Assembly: GCA_039028155.1 (NCBI GenBank)
Contig: JBCCIS010000042.1
Span: forward strand, 1-44,458
DNA length: 44,458 nt
Direction: 5' to 3'
From: Pseudomonadota bacterium
GTDB taxonomy: Bacteria > Pseudomonadota > Alphaproteobacteria > SP197
Positions within the stretch are counted from its first letter, which is position 1. Each line of letters starts with the position of its first letter. The notes beneath the pieces were generated by a model that was not told where the DNA came from, ran no database searches, and saw only the letters and a list, made by a program, of their open reading frames with translations. A program made the translations under genes and the position numbers. Of this stretch, positions 28,632 to 38,021 are shown piece by piece.

Positions 28632-29120
28632 CTAACGGTAGGGCGCATCGGCAGCGAGGCGCGCGGCGATTTCCTGTTCCCAGCGGTCGCCGTTGTCGAG
28701 CAGCTTCTGCTTGTCATAGAACAGTTCTTCGCGCGTTTCCGTCGCGTATTCAAAGTTCGGACCTTCAACAATGGCATCGACCGGACAGGCCTCCTCGCAG
28801 AAGCCGCAATAGATGCACTTGGTCATGTCGATGTCGTAGCGGGTCGTACGCCGGCTGCCGTCTTCGCGCGGCTCCGCTTCGATGTGGATCGCCTGTGCCG
28901 GACAGATCGCCTCGCACAACTTGCAGGCGATGCAGCGCTCCTCGCCATTGGGATAACGCCGCAGCGCATGCTCGCCCCGGAACCGGGGCGACAGCGGTCC
29001 CTTTTCGTAAGGGTAGTTCACGGTCGCGCGACGCCGAAACATGTAACGGAACGTCAGCGACATGCCGGAGACCAGTTCGGCCAGCAGCAGCGAGCGCGCG
29101 GTGCGATCGAGAAACGCCAT
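28632..29120 (-). CDS. nuoI: NADH-quinone oxidoreductase subunit I (two [4Fe-4S] clusters)
   Basis: NuoI carries clusters N6a and N6b in the peripheral arm of complex I. The 162-aa protein has two complete ferredoxin motifs, [12 protein letters not shown] and [12 protein letters not shown], each followed by the proline-linked cysteine that completes the opposite cluster. This is the typical alphaproteobacterial/mitochondrial (TYKY) length. It lies 45 bases after nuoH. Confidence 0.97.
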   Translation of the reverse strand: MAFLDRTARSLLLAELVSGMSLTFRYMFRRRATVNYPYEKGPLSPRFRGEHALRRYPNGEERCIACKLCEAICPAQAIHIEAEPREDGSRRTTRYDIDMTKCIYCGFCEEACPVDAIVEGPNFEYATETREELFYDKQKLLDNGDRWEQEIAARLAADAPYR

Positions 29121-29165
29121 ATCAGAAGTCTCCCCGGAACGGGTCGCGCCTTAGCATGATGGGCT

Positions 29166-30194
29166 TCATCGCGGCAACCAATCGAAGACAAGGAGTGCGC
29201 CCGAAACGATCACGACGGCGGCCAGCGAGATGGGCAGGAAGACCTTCCAGCCCAGGCGCATCAGTTGATCGTAGCGGTAGCGCGGGAATGTCGCGCGCAC
29301 CCAAAGGAAGAAGAAAAGACACAAGAAGACCTTCAGGATGAACCAGATCGGCCCTGGGATCCATGTGAACGGCTCGACCCCGAACGGCGCCAGCCAACCG
29401 CCGAGGAACAGGGTGGTCGCCAAGGCGCTCATCAGAATCATGTTCGCGTATTCGCCAAGGAAGAAGAGCGCGAAGGTCATCGCCGAATACTCGACGTTGA
29501 AGCCGGCGACCAATTCCGATTCGGCTTCCGGCAGGTCGAACGGCGCCCGATTGGTCTCGGCGAGCGCGGAGATAATGAAGATGACGAACATCGGGAACAA
29601 CGGGATGAAGAACCAAACACCCTCGTCCTGGGCCCGAACGATATCGGAGAGGTTCAGCGATCCCACGCAGACCAGAACAGTGATCAGGACGAAGCCGATC
29701 GCGACTTCATAAGACACCATCTGGGCCGCCGAACGCAGCGCACCCAGGAACGCGTACTTCGAATTCGACGCCCAGCCGGCCATGATGATGCCGTAGACAC
29801 CGAGCGAGGAGACCGCGAACAGGTAGAGGATACCGACATTGATATCCGCCAAGACCCAACCGTCATCGAACGGGATCACCGCCCAACCGATCATCGCTAG
29901 GATGAAGGTGATCATCGGCGCCAGAACAAAGACCACCTTGTTGGCGCCTGTCGGAACAATGGTCTCCTTCAGGAACAGTTTCAGACCGTCAGCGAACGGC
30001 TGCCACAGCCCAAACGGCCCGACGACATTGGGGCCCATGCGAAGCTGCATGGCCGCCATGACCTTGCGCTCGGCATAGGTCAGGTAAGCGACCGCAATCA
30101 ACACCGGCACAATGATCGCGATGATCGACAAGACGATCAGGATGAACGGCCACAGGTAGCCGGTTACGAAGGGCGACTGAATGAACTCAGCCAT
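29166..30194 (-). CDS. nuoH: NADH-quinone oxidoreductase subunit H
   Basis: NuoH forms most of the quinone chamber and links it to the proton channels. From ATG 30194 ([17 protein letters not shown]) the protein has 342 aa and eight or nine helices, with the conserved [19 protein letters not shown] and [17 protein letters not shown] motifs whose acidic residues line the quinone site. The open frame starts earlier, at 30227, inside nuoG; the ATG at 30194 overlaps the nuoG end by 8 bases and gives the normal length. Confidence 0.96.
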   Translation of the reverse strand: MAEFIQSPFVTGYLWPFILIVLSIIAIIVPVLIAVAYLTYAERKVMAAMQLRMGPNVVGPFGLWQPFADGLKLFLKETIVPTGANKVVFVLAPMITFILAMIGWAVIPFDDGWVLADINVGILYLFAVSSLGVYGIIMAGWASNSKYAFLGALRSAAQMVSYEVAIGFVLITVLVCVGSLNLSDIVRAQDEGVWFFIPLFPMFVIFIISALAETNRAPFDLPEAESELVAGFNVEYSAMTFALFFLGEYANMILMSALATTLFLGGWLAPFGVEPFTWIPGPIWFILKVFLCLFFFLWVRATFPRYRYDQLMRLGWKVFLPISLAAVVIVSGALLVFDWLPR

Positions 30195-32259
30195 CGGTTC
30201 CCGTCGCCTCCCCGCTCGCGTTGACAAAGGCCTCGGTGCACTGGGCCATGGTCGGCGACGCCCGGCTGATCGGGCACGTCATATAGAAGTTGTCGACGGC
30301 CGCGCTGAACGCCGTATCGTCGAGCGTGCCGGCCGTCCCAAAGGCCTGCCACGCCGCCGCAACGATCTCGTCGCTGGCACCAAGATGAGGCGCAATCTCG
30401 AACATACGCGTACGCACGTCGTCGATCGTATCCATCGGCACGGCGGCACCCATGGCGCCGGATAGCGCCCGGATGATCTTCCAATCCTCGCGCGCTTCAC
30501 CCGGCGGAAAGACGGCGCGCGCGGCCTGCTGCGGACGGCCTTCCATGTTGACGTAGATTGCGTCCTTTTCCGTATAGGCCGCGCCGGGCAGGATGATGTC
30601 CGCGACACGGGCGCCGTGGTCGCCGTGGTGGCCCTGATAGATTACAAAGCTATTGGCCAACCGCTCGATACCCGGTCCGTCGGCATCAAGCAGATAGACG
30701 ACCTCGATGGCGCCGTCTTCGGCGCCGGCCAGAATACCCGCGGTGTCGCGCCCGCCCTCGCCCGGCACGAAGCCAAGGTCAAGGCCGCCGACACGCGATG
30801 CCGCCGTGTGCAGAACGTTCACACCATTCCAGTCGTCGCTTCCGGCACCACTGGCCTCAGCGATCTGGCGTACCAACGCGAGGACGGCCGCGCCGTCATC
30901 GCGCGCCAGCGCGCCGGCACCGACGATGATCATCGGTCGTTCGGCGCGTTTCAGGACACCGGCAAAGGTGCTACTGCCCTCGGCGATCTCCTGCAGGGTA
31001 CGCGGTCCGGCGCCCAGATAACTTGAGGGATAGGTCAGATCGACCTGCGGGCCGACAACGCCGACCTCAAATCCGCCCATCAACCAACGCTTGCGCAGCC
31101 GCGCGTTGATCAGCGCAGCTTCCTTGCGCGGGTTGGCGCCGACGATCAGGCAGGCATCTGCCTGCTCGATGCCGGCAATCGTTGTGTTGAAGAGATAGGA
31201 GGTCCGCACGGCGGGATCGACCTTCATGCCGTCCAGGCGGCAATCGCGATGGGGTGAGCCCTTCTGGTCAAGCAGCGCCAGCAGCGCGGTCATCGCCTCG
31301 CAGTCGACCTGATCGCCCGCCAACGCGGCAATCTTCGCGCCGTCGGTCCGGTTCAGCTTGTCGGCGGCAGCCTGTAACGCCTCTTCCCACGATACCGGCT
31401 CCAGCTTGCCAGCCTTGCGGACATAGGGCGTGTCGAGGCGGCGGCGCATCAGACCGTCGACGGCAAAGCGCGACTTGTCGGAGAGCCATTCCTCGTTGAT
31501 GTCTTCGTGCAGGCGCGGCAGGACGCGCAGCACCTCGCGGCCGCGCGCATCGACACGGATGTTGCTGCCAACGCCATCCAGCACATCGACGGAATCAGTT
31601 TTCTTGAGCTCCCACGGCCGCGCGACAAAGGCATAGGGTTTGGACGTCAACGCGCCGACCGGGCATAGATCGATCACATTGCCGCTGAGCTCAGAATTGA
31701 TGCCGTTCTCTATATAGGTCGTGATCTCCATGTCCTCGCCACGACCGGTCGCGCCCAGGCTGGGCACGCCGGCGATCTCGTCCATGAAGCGGATACAGCG
31801 CGTGCAATGGATGCAGCGCGTCATGTAGGTCTTGATCAGCGGCCCGAACTCTTTCTCCTGGACGGAGCGCTTGTGTTCGTGGAACCGACTGATGCCGAGC
31901 CCGTAGCCCATCGCCTGGTCCTGCAGATCGCATTCACCGCCCTGATCGCAGATCGGGCAGTCGAGTGGATGGTTGATCAGCAGGAACTCCATGGCGCCAC
32001 GCTGGGCACCACCGGCAACATCGCCACGGGTATGCACGACCATGCCGTCAGCCACGGGCTGTGCGCAGGACGCCACCGGCTTCGGCGCCTTCTCGACCTG
32101 AACCAGGCACATCCGGCAGTTGCCGGCGATCGTCAGGCGGTCATGGAAACAGAAGCGCGGCACCTCGGCACCGGCCAGTTCGCAGGCCTGCAGCAGGGTC
32201 AACCGCTTGTCGACCTCGATCTCCACCCCGTCGATGGTGAGCTTGACGGTGTCGGTCAT
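30187..32259 (-). CDS. nuoG: NADH-quinone oxidoreductase subunit G
   Basis: NuoG is the largest peripheral-arm subunit, a molybdopterin-oxidoreductase-like protein carrying iron-sulfur clusters. The 690-aa protein has a [2Fe-2S] motif ([12 protein letters not shown]...CRMC, cluster N1b), the His-liganded N5 region ([13 protein letters not shown]) and N4 ([10 protein letters not shown]), then a molybdopterin-type domain without signs of cofactor use. It lacks the extra cluster-N7 cysteine insert of E. coli NuoG, matching the mitochondrial-like form. It is 9 bases after nuoF. Confidence 0.96.
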   Translation of the reverse strand: MTDTVKLTIDGVEIEVDKRLTLLQACELAGAEVPRFCFHDRLTIAGNCRMCLVQVEKAPKPVASCAQPVADGMVVHTRGDVAGGAQRGAMEFLLINHPLDCPICDQGGECDLQDQAMGYGLGISRFHEHKRSVQEKEFGPLIKTYMTRCIHCTRCIRFMDEIAGVPSLGATGRGEDMEITTYIENGINSELSGNVIDLCPVGALTSKPYAFVARPWELKKTDSVDVLDGVGSNIRVDARGREVLRVLPRLHEDINEEWLSDKSRFAVDGLMRRRLDTPYVRKAGKLEPVSWEEALQAAADKLNRTDGAKIAALAGDQVDCEAMTALLALLDQKGSPHRDCRLDGMKVDPAVRTSYLFNTTIAGIEQADACLIVGANPRKEAALINARLRKRWLMGGFEVGVVGPQVDLTYPSSYLGAGPRTLQEIAEGSSTFAGVLKRAERPMIIVGAGALARDDGAAVLALVRQIAEASGAGSDDWNGVNVLHTAASRVGGLDLGFVPGEGGRDTAGILAGAEDGAIEVVYLLDADGPGIERLANSFVIYQGHHGDHGARVADIILPGAAYTEKDAIYVNMEGRPQQAARAVFPPGEAREDWKIIRALSGAMGAAVPMDTIDDVRTRMFEIAPHLGASDEIVAAAWQAFGTAGTLDDTAFSAAVDNFYMTCPISRASPTMAQCTEAFVNASGEATGTDG

Positions 32260-32268
32260 CGCCCGCCC

Positions 32269-33561
32269 CTATTCCGCCGCGACCGGCGTCGCGCCGCCAC
32301 GCTCTTGGATACGCCGTTCAAGCTCGGGCCGGAAATGGCGGATCAGTCCTTGGATCGGCCAGGCCGCCGCGTCGCCAAGCGCGCAGATCGTGTGGCCCTC
32401 GACCTGTTTGGTGACGGCCTGCAGCATGTCGATCTCTTCGACCGATGCATCGCCGTCGATCAGGCGCTTCATGATCCGCATCATCCAACCGGTTCCTTCC
32501 CGGCACGGCGTGCACTGACCGCAGCTCTCGTGTTTATAGAACTTCGACAAGCGCCAGATCGCCCGCACGATATCGGTGGACTTGTCCATGACGATGACGG
32601 CGGCGGTCCCCAGGCCCGACTTCACTTCCATCAGCGCGTCGAAATCCATCAGGACCTCGTCACATACCGATTTCGGGATCACCGGCACCGACGAACCGCC
32701 GGGAATGATGGCCAGCAGGTTATCCCAACCGCCACGCACGCCGCCGGCATGCTTTTCGATGAGCTCCTTCAACGGAATGCTCATCTCCTCTTCGACGTTG
32801 CACGGCTCGTTCACATGGCCGGAGATGCAGAAGAGCTTGGTGCCGGAGTTCTTGGGCCGCCCGAACGAGGCAAACCAGTCGCCGCCGCGCCGCATGATGG
32901 TCGGCGACACCGCGACGGTCTCCACATTGGTCACCGTCGACGGGCAACCATAGAGGCCCGCCATGGCGGGGAACGGCGGTTTCAGGCGCGGCTGGCCCTT
33001 CTTGCCTTCCAGGCTTTCCAGAAGTGCGGTTTCCTCGCCACAGATATAGGCGCCGGCGCCGCGGTGCAGGAAGACATCGAAATCGTAGCCGGAGCCGCAG
33101 GCATTCTTGCCGATCAGACCGGCCTCGTAGGCCTCGTCGATCGCGATCTGCAATGCCACGGACTCGTTATAGAACTCGCCGCGGATATAGATGTAGGCGG
33201 CGTTGGCGCGCATGGCGAAGCCGGCGAGCAGGCAGCCCTCGACCAGCTTGTGCGGGTCATGGCGCATGATGTCGCGGTCCTTGCAGGTACCGGGCTCGCT
33301 CTCGTCAGCGTTGACGACCAGATAGGCGGGTTGCCCCTCGGGCCGTTCCTTGGGCATGAACGACCACTTCAGACCCGACGGGAAACCGGCGCCGCCGCGG
33401 CCCCTGAGGCCCGACGTCTTGATCTCCTCGACGATGGCGTCCGGCCCCTTGGCCAGGATCGCCGCCGTGCCATCCCAGTCACCACGCCGGCGCGCGGCGT
33501 CCAGGCCGGGGCTCTCGAAGCCATAGAGGTTGGTAAAGATGCGGTCCTTGTCCTGCAGCAT
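32269..33561 (-). CDS. nuoF: NADH-quinone oxidoreductase subunit F (NADH/FMN-binding)
   Basis: NuoF oxidises NADH and passes electrons through FMN to cluster N3. The 430-aa protein has the NADH-binding [16 protein letters not shown], the FMN-site [17 protein letters not shown] and [16 protein letters not shown], and the N3 cysteines in [15 protein letters not shown] plus a fourth Cys in HTICALGD. The start is ATG at 33561, 2 bases after nuoE. Confidence 0.97.
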   Translation of the reverse strand: MLQDKDRIFTNLYGFESPGLDAARRRGDWDGTAAILAKGPDAIVEEIKTSGLRGRGGAGFPSGLKWSFMPKERPEGQPAYLVVNADESEPGTCKDRDIMRHDPHKLVEGCLLAGFAMRANAAYIYIRGEFYNESVALQIAIDEAYEAGLIGKNACGSGYDFDVFLHRGAGAYICGEETALLESLEGKKGQPRLKPPFPAMAGLYGCPSTVTNVETVAVSPTIMRRGGDWFASFGRPKNSGTKLFCISGHVNEPCNVEEEMSIPLKELIEKHAGGVRGGWDNLLAIIPGGSSVPVIPKSVCDEVLMDFDALMEVKSGLGTAAVIVMDKSTDIVRAIWRLSKFYKHESCGQCTPCREGTGWMMRIMKRLIDGDASVEEIDMLQAVTKQVEGHTICALGDAAAWPIQGLIRHFRPELERRIQERGGATPVAAE

Positions 33562-33563
33562 GT

Positions 33564-34175
33564 TCAGACCTCGCCTTGCAAGACTTTGGCGCCGGAAACC
33601 GGCTCGGACGAATGGCGGCCGTTCTGGGGGCCGATCTTGGGTTTCTCGCCGCGGCTCAGCGCTTCCAGCAGCGCGATCGTTTTCTCCGCGTCCAGGTCCT
33701 CATAGTAGTCGTCGTTGACTTGCACCATCGGCGCGTTGACGCAGGCGCCCAGACACTCAACTTCTTTTAGGGTGAACTTGCCGTCGGCCGTCGTCTCGTC
33801 CCAATCGATGCCCAGGTATTTGCGGCATGCCCCGACCACGTCGTCGGACCCGCGCAGCATACAGGGCGTGGTCGTGCAGACCTGAACCAGGTACTCGCCC
33901 ACCGGTTCCAGGTTGAACATGGTATAGAAGGTCGCGACCTCGTAGACATGGATCGGCGGGATATCCAGGACTTCGGCGATATGGTCCATGGCCGCGACCG
34001 GCACCCAGCCTGTCTGGCGCTGGGCCAGGTCCAGAAGCGGCAGGACGGCGCTCCGCTGGCGTCCCTCAGGGTACTTCGCCACGATCGCGTTGACCTTCTC
34101 CACGTTCTCAGCGGAGAACGCGAAACTCTCCGGCTGCTTGTCCAGGGCCACGGGGCGTCCGCGCGCCATACTCAT
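33564..34175 (-). CDS. nuoE: NADH-quinone oxidoreductase subunit E ([2Fe-2S])
   Basis: NuoE holds the off-pathway cluster N1a next to NuoF. The 203-aa product from ATG 34175 ([11 protein letters not shown]) has the four cluster cysteines: two in [10 protein letters not shown] and two in [10 protein letters not shown]. The frame remains open to 34526, but the extra stretch is nuoD in another frame. The ATG at 34175 overlaps the nuoD stop by 4 bases (ATGA); an in-frame ATG at 34169 is possible too. The short tail after the thioredoxin-like domain is usual in this class. Confidence 0.96.
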   Translation of the reverse strand: MSMARGRPVALDKQPESFAFSAENVEKVNAIVAKYPEGRQRSAVLPLLDLAQRQTGWVPVAAMDHIAEVLDIPPIHVYEVATFYTMFNLEPVGEYLVQVCTTTPCMLRGSDDVVGACRKYLGIDWDETTADGKFTLKEVECLGACVNAPMVQVNDDYYEDLDAEKTIALLEALSRGEKPKIGPQNGRHSSEPVSGAKVLQGEV

Positions 34176-35350
34176 CGGTCGATCTCCCCGAACACGATAT
34201 CCATGCTGCCAATGATGGCAGCGGCATCCGCCAGCATATGTCCCTTGCACAGGAAGTCGCTGGACTGAAGGTGCAAGAAGCCGGGCGCCTTGATGCGGCA
34301 TCGATAGGGTTTGTTGGTGCCGTCGGACACCAGGAACACGCCGAATTCGCCCTTGGGCGCCTCGACCGCCGCGTAAGCCTCGCCGGCTGGGACGTGATAG
34401 CCCTCGGTATAGAGCTTGAAGTGATGGATCAACGCTTCCATCGACTGTTTCATCAGCGCCCGGCGCGGCGGCGATACCTTCGGGTCTTCGGAATGGACGG
34501 GACCGTCGGGCATGGTCTCCAGGCACTGCTTGATGATGCGCACGCTTTGGCGCATCTCCTCGAGCCGCACCATGTAGCGCTCGTAACAGTCACCCTGCTT
34601 GCCGACCGGAATGTCGAAGTTGAACTGGGCATAGGAGTCATAGGGTTGCGCCTTGCGCAGATCCCATGGCACCCCGGCGCCACGCAGCATCGGACCGGTG
34701 AAACCCCAGTCCAATGCATCCTCGGCCGATACAATACCAATATCGACCGTGCGCTGCTTGAAGATGCGGTTCTCGTTCAACAGGTGTTCGATATCGTCGA
34801 TGACGTTGAGGAAGGTCTCGAAGTAGGCGCCGATCTCGTCTTCCATACCGGCCGGCAGATCACGATGGACGCCCCCGGGGCGGAAGTAGGCCGAATGGAG
34901 CCTGGCACCGGAAACGCCCTCGTAGAACTCCATCAGTTTCTCGCGCTCTTCGAACGCCCATAGCGATGGCGTGATCGCGCCAACGTCCAGCGCGAACGTC
35001 GTGATGTTCAGCAGATGGTTCAGGACGCGGGTGATCTCGGAGAACAACACCCGGACATGCTGGCCGCGCGGCGGCACTTCGATGCCCAACAACGTCTCGA
35101 CGGCCAGCGCATAGGCATGCTCCTGACACATGGGCGACACGTAATCGAGACGGTCGAAATAGGGCACCGCCTGCAGATAGGTCTTGTACTCGATCAGTTT
35201 CTCGGTGCCGCGGTGCAAGAGACCGATATGCGGATCGGCCCGCTCGACGACCTCGCCGTCCATCTCCAGCACCAGGCGCAGCACGCCATGGGCGGCCGGA
35301 TGCTGGGGCCCGAAGTTCAGCGTCGTCGTCTTGATCTGGACTTCAGCCAT
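34172..35350 (-). CDS. nuoD: NADH-quinone oxidoreductase subunit D
   Basis: NuoD, derived from a [NiFe]-hydrogenase large subunit, forms the quinone headgroup site with NuoB. The 392-aa protein has [21 protein letters not shown] with the quinone-site His, [16 protein letters not shown], and a hydrogenase-like C-terminus lacking the nickel-binding cysteines. It is separate from nuoC, unlike the fused form in E. coli. It overlaps nuoC by 8 bases. Confidence 0.97.
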   Translation of the reverse strand: MAEVQIKTTTLNFGPQHPAAHGVLRLVLEMDGEVVERADPHIGLLHRGTEKLIEYKTYLQAVPYFDRLDYVSPMCQEHAYALAVETLLGIEVPPRGQHVRVLFSEITRVLNHLLNITTFALDVGAITPSLWAFEEREKLMEFYEGVSGARLHSAYFRPGGVHRDLPAGMEDEIGAYFETFLNVIDDIEHLLNENRIFKQRTVDIGIVSAEDALDWGFTGPMLRGAGVPWDLRKAQPYDSYAQFNFDIPVGKQGDCYERYMVRLEEMRQSVRIIKQCLETMPDGPVHSEDPKVSPPRRALMKQSMEALIHHFKLYTEGYHVPAGEAYAAVEAPKGEFGVFLVSDGTNKPYRCRIKAPGFLHLQSSDFLCKGHMLADAAAIIGSMDIVFGEIDR

Positions 35351-35972
35351 TTTCGCCGGCCTCTTTCTCGTCCGCTTCGGCCTTTTCGTCGCCCGGCAAG
35401 ACGTCGAACGACCCTTCCCACGGCGACAGATAGTCGAAGTTGCGGTAGGCCTGGGTCAGTTTGACGGGCTCGTAGACTACACGCTTCTGATCCTCGTCAT
35501 AGCGCATCTCAACATAGCCGGTCAGCGGGAAGTCCTTCCGTTGCGGATGCCCCTCGAACCCATAATCGGTCAGAATGCGGCGCAGATCCGGGTGGCTGGC
35601 GAAATAGATGCCGTACATGTCCCAGACCTCGCGCTCGAGCCAGTTGGCGGAGCTATAGATCCCCGTAGCGGACGGCACCGCGACATCATCGCCGACCACG
35701 AGCTTGACCCGAAGGCGCATGTTCAGGCGCAGGCTCAAGAGATTGTAGATGACGTCGAAGCGATCCGGCCTCTCAGGGTAATCAACCGCCGTGACATCAA
35801 CCAGTTGCTTGAAAAGGCAGTTGGAATCATCCCTCAGCCAAGTCAGCAGCGGGATCAGCGCGTCAACCGTCGCGGCCAGCGTTGCCTGACCGCGGTCAAG
35901 TGTCAGTGGTCCTGCCTGACCACCGAACCTGGCCTCGGCGGCGTGACCGATCTCAAGCAAGGCTTCTGTCAT
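35343..35972 (-). CDS. nuoC: NADH-quinone oxidoreductase subunit C
   Basis: NuoC (the 30-kDa subunit) is a structural peripheral-arm protein without cofactors. The 209-aa protein has the signature [11 protein letters not shown] followed by [17 protein letters not shown] and [16 protein letters not shown]. An acidic tail of about 20 residues ends the protein. It starts 24 bases after nuoB and overlaps nuoD by 8 bases. Confidence 0.97.
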   Translation of the reverse strand: MTEALLEIGHAAEARFGGQAGPLTLDRGQATLAATVDALIPLLTWLRDDSNCLFKQLVDVTAVDYPERPDRFDVIYNLLSLRLNMRLRVKLVVGDDVAVPSATGIYSSANWLEREVWDMYGIYFASHPDLRRILTDYGFEGHPQRKDFPLTGYVEMRYDEDQKRVVYEPVKLTQAYRNFDYLSPWEGSFDVLPGDEKAEADEKEAGENG

Positions 35973-35996
35973 GGCGGCGGCGATCCCGAACCCGGC

Positions 35997-36539
35997 CTAG
36001 CGCCTGATCGTGCCGGTGCGACGGATCTTCTTCTGCAACTGCAGAATGCCGTAGACCAGCGCTTCGGCCGTCGGCGGACAACCGGGCACGTAGATATCCA
36101 CAGGCACGATCCGGTCGCAGCCTCTGACGACCGAATAGGAGTAGTGATAGTAGCCACCGCCATTCGCGCACGAACCCATGGAAATCACCCAGCGCGGCTC
36201 GGGCATCTGGTCATAGAGTTTGCGCAACGCTGGTGCCATCTTGTTGCACAGCGTGCCCGCGACGATCATCACGTCAGACTGACGCGGGCTGGCGCGCGGA
36301 ATAACGCCGAAGCGGTCGAGGTCATAACGACTCATATAGGCGTGGATCATCTCCACACCGCAACACGCCAGACCGAACGTCATCGGCCAAAGGCTTCCGG
36401 TGCGCGCCCAGTTGACCAGCTTGTCGACATGGGACAGCACATAGCCCTTGTCTTGAACTTCCTCGGCAACCTTTCTCAGCAGTGCGTCCTGATCGGGTCC
36501 GGGGGGAATGTTGGCGATGCCGGTTGGTTCTACTCCCAT
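35997..36539 (-). CDS. nuoB: NADH-quinone oxidoreductase subunit B (cluster N2)
   Basis: NuoB carries the terminal [4Fe-4S] cluster N2 that reduces quinone. The 180-aa protein has the tandem cysteines in GLACCGVEM and the further ligands in [10 protein letters not shown] and [11 protein letters not shown]. The start is ATG at 36539, overlapping the nuoA end by 10 bases. The length and motifs are standard. Confidence 0.97.
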   Translation of the reverse strand: MGVEPTGIANIPPGPDQDALLRKVAEEVQDKGYVLSHVDKLVNWARTGSLWPMTFGLACCGVEMIHAYMSRYDLDRFGVIPRASPRQSDVMIVAGTLCNKMAPALRKLYDQMPEPRWVISMGSCANGGGYYHYSYSVVRGCDRIVPVDIYVPGCPPTAEALVYGILQLQKKIRRTGTIRR

Positions 36540-36895
36540 TCGAGAGCTCCCTTACGCCATTCATAAATGAAACCGATGGTCAGCACGCCGAGGAAAACGA
36601 CCATCGACCAGAAGCCGAACAATCCGATCTCGCTGAGCGACACCGCCCAGGGAAACAGGAAGGCGACCTCTAGATCAAAAATGATGAAGAGGATGGCGAC
36701 CAGATAGAACCGGACGTCGAACTGCTGCCGCGCATCGTCGAAAGCATCGAACCCACATTCATAGGATGACAGCTTTTCTGGATCCGGTTTCTGCTGCCCC
36801 AACATATAGGACATCCCGATCATTACGCTGGCCATGGCTATGGCCAGGCCCAGGAAAATCAGAATCGGCAGATATTCCAGAAGCAGTTCGTTCAT
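36530..36895 (-). CDS. nuoA: NADH-quinone oxidoreductase subunit A
   Basis: NuoA is a three-helix subunit whose first loop gates the quinone site. The 121-aa product from ATG 36895 ([18 protein letters not shown]) has the conserved YECGFDAF loop. The frame is open to 36976, but the upstream part crosses the predicted promoter, so the ATG at 36895, preceded by a purine-rich AGAGAGAG, is preferred. It is the first gene of the 14-gene nuo operon. Confidence 0.96.
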   Translation of the reverse strand: MNELLLEYLPILIFLGLAIAMASVMIGMSYMLGQQKPDPEKLSSYECGFDAFDDARQQFDVRFYLVAILFIIFDLEVAFLFPWAVSLSEIGLFGFWSMVVFLGVLTIGFIYEWRKGALEWE

Positions 36896-36919
36896 GGATC
36901 TCTCTCTATCGCGCGCCCC

Positions 36920-36948
36920 CTTATATTGCCCCTCACCTGACCTGTGAA
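36920..36948 (-). promoter_or_regulatory. Predicted sigma-70 promoter of the nuo operon
   Basis: TTCACA (36943-36948) and TATAAG (36920-36925), each matching 5 of 6 consensus bases, are exactly 17 bases apart. The expected start site near 36913 leaves a leader of about 18 bases before nuoA. No other comparable match is evident in the 165 bases between tRNA-Asp and nuoA, which hold no gene. Confidence 0.7.
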
Positions 36949-37060
36949 GGCTGTTGTGAGACAACATTTCGAGCACGAAGCCCGGTCACGGACGCTTTGG
37001 CGGCCGGCCCGAACGGAGACGGGCTATTGCCGCCCTAACGTGCTCAAATTTAAGGGGAAA

Positions 37061-37138
37061 TGGCGGGAGTGACGGGACTCGAACCCGCGACCTCTGGCGT
37101 GACAGGCCAGCGCTCTAACCGGACTGAGCTACACCCCC
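37061..37138 (-). tRNA. tRNA-Asp (anticodon GTC)
   Basis: A complete cloverleaf can be drawn: 7-bp acceptor stem (GGGGGTG with CACTCCC, one G-U pair), a D arm, anticodon stem CTGGC/GCCAG with loop CTGTCAC giving GTC, and a T arm with GGTTCGAGTCC. Discriminator G and an encoded CCA follow. It lies between tRNA-Val and nuoA and has its own predicted promoter. Confidence 0.97.
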
Positions 37139-37164
37139 TTAAGGGGCCATTCGCGAAGGCGCAT

Positions 37165-37193
37165 CATCTACGTTAGCGCCATTAGGGCGTCAA
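37165..37193 (-). promoter_or_regulatory. Predicted promoter of tRNA-Asp
   Basis: TTGACG (37188-37193) is followed after 17 bases by TAGATG (37165-37170), placing initiation about 20 bases before the mature tRNA 5' end. The -35 is strong (5/6); the -10 matches 3/6. The rest of the 183-base interval between the two tRNAs shows no gene. Confidence 0.55.
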
Positions 37194-37321
37194 GGAAAAT
37201 ACAGGCTTTCGACCAATGCCCCATTTGACGCCCATGGAGTGTATCAGCGACCGGACAGACGTGGCCACACTGTCAGATCGGGAGACCGGGTCGGCAGCAC
37301 CAGGTTCAGGGCATCGGGGCA

Positions 37322-37397
37322 TGGTGGGCGATGACGGGATCGAACCGCCGACCTACTCGGTGTAAACGAGTTGCTCTCCCAGCTGAGCTAATCGCCC
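37322..37397 (-). tRNA. tRNA-Val (anticodon TAC)
   Basis: A full cloverleaf is present: acceptor GGGCGAT/ATCGCCC, D arm GCTCAGCTGGGAGAGC, anticodon stem ACTCG/CGAGT with loop TTTACAC giving TAC, T arm with GGTTCGATCCC, discriminator A and encoded CCA. It lies downstream of hup and its terminator. Confidence 0.97.
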
Positions 37398-37436
37398 CCA
37401 AAGGTTCTTGTCGCAACAAAGCCGACAAACGCGGCC

Positions 37437-37465
37437 CGTCTAATCCGTCACATTGTCTTGTGCAA
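37437..37465 (-). promoter_or_regulatory. Possible promoter of tRNA-Val
   Basis: TTGCAC (37460-37465) and TAGACG (37437-37442) are 17 bases apart, a layout that echoes the tRNA-Asp promoter (TTGACG, 17, TAGATG). The predicted leader includes a 6-bp TTGTCG/CGACAA hairpin (37408-37428) just before the tRNA, perhaps a processing element. This is a weak match on its own. Confidence 0.4.
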
Positions 37466-37520
37466 CCGCCATCGTTCTCAAGACGAGCAGCATGACATCA
37501 CGGCGGCGTCGTTGAACGTC

Positions 37521-37560
37521 CAAACGAAAACTGCCGGCACCCACGAGAGGCAACCGGCAG
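37521..37560 (-). terminator. Rho-independent terminator of hup
   Basis: A perfect 7-bp stem CTGCCGG/CCGGCAG (37531-37560, 16-base loop) lies about 30 bases after the hup stop and is followed on the transcript by TTTTCGTTT. It is the clearest intrinsic terminator in the window and separates hup from the tRNA genes. Confidence 0.72.
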
Positions 37561-37588
37561 CTCGAAAACTTATCGTCGGTCAACTCGG

Positions 37589-37861
37589 TTAGTTGACAGC
37601 TTCCTTCAGGGCTTTACCGGCCTTGAACTTCGGCTGCTTCGACGCCGGGATTTTAATACGCTCGCCGGTGCGCGGATTGCGACCTTCGCTGGCTGCACGA
37701 TTGGCAACCGAGAAGGTGCCGAAACCGACAAGACGAACTTCGCTGCCCGACGCAAGCGACGATGAAATACAATCAAACACGCAATCGACGGCACGACCGG
37801 CATCGGCTTTCGTCAAACCAGACTCGTCCGCCACTTTGGCAATCAGATCGTTCTTGTTCAC
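37589..37861 (-). CDS. hup: DNA-binding protein HU
   Basis: HU is a small dimeric nucleoid protein that bends DNA. From the GTG at 37861 the product is exactly 90 aa, the family standard, beginning [16 protein letters not shown]. The beta-arm core [21 protein letters not shown] and the [15 protein letters not shown] end are intact. A GGAGGGGG stretch 7 bases upstream fixes the GTG start against a longer frame to 37918. It follows lon, with its own predicted promoter, and is closed by a terminator. IHF subunits look similar, but the length and N-terminus favour HU. Confidence 0.95.
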   Translation of the reverse strand: MNKNDLIAKVADESGLTKADAGRAVDCVFDCISSSLASGSEVRLVGFGTFSVANRAASEGRNPRTGERIKIPASKQPKFKAGKALKEAVN

Positions 37862-37935
37862 AGTAAGGCCCCCTCCCACGATTCGGCTGTTGGTGATTGG
37901 ATCAACATAGACAGGCATCCCCAGAGCATTGTCAG

Positions 37936-37963
37936 TCTATCGTTCCGCTCGCGATGGCGTCAA
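37936..37963 (-). promoter_or_regulatory. Predicted promoter of hup
   Basis: TTGACG (37958-37963) and GATAGA (37936-37941) are 16 bases apart; initiation near 37929 gives a leader of about 68 bases. The -35 is strong, the -10 weak (3/6). The -35 lies within one arm of an inverted repeat. Confidence 0.42.
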
Positions 37964-37997
37964 CGCAGACAAACAGTAACGCGCGGATTAACGCCAT
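37954..37997 (-). repeat. 10-bp inverted repeat between lon and hup
   Basis: The arms ATGGCGTTAA and TTGACGCCAT (37988-37997 and 37954-37963) pair over 10 bases with one G-U pair and a 24-base spacer. The downstream arm covers the predicted hup -35. It could be the folded 3' end of the lon transcript or a dyad operator; no U-run follows it. Confidence 0.5.
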
Positions 37998-38021
37998 TTG
38001 ATGTGGATGACAAGTGCTCGT

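Noticed and set aside
31807-33705. 632-codon plus-strand frame across nuoF/nuoG
   Set aside because: Its translation is Asp/His/Arg/Leu-rich with no family motifs and lies exactly opposite conserved complex I genes; a codon-bias artefact.
34176-34526. 117-residue N-terminal extension of NuoE
   Set aside because: It is nuoD read in another frame; the ATGA junction at 34172-34175 and the family length support the shorter protein.
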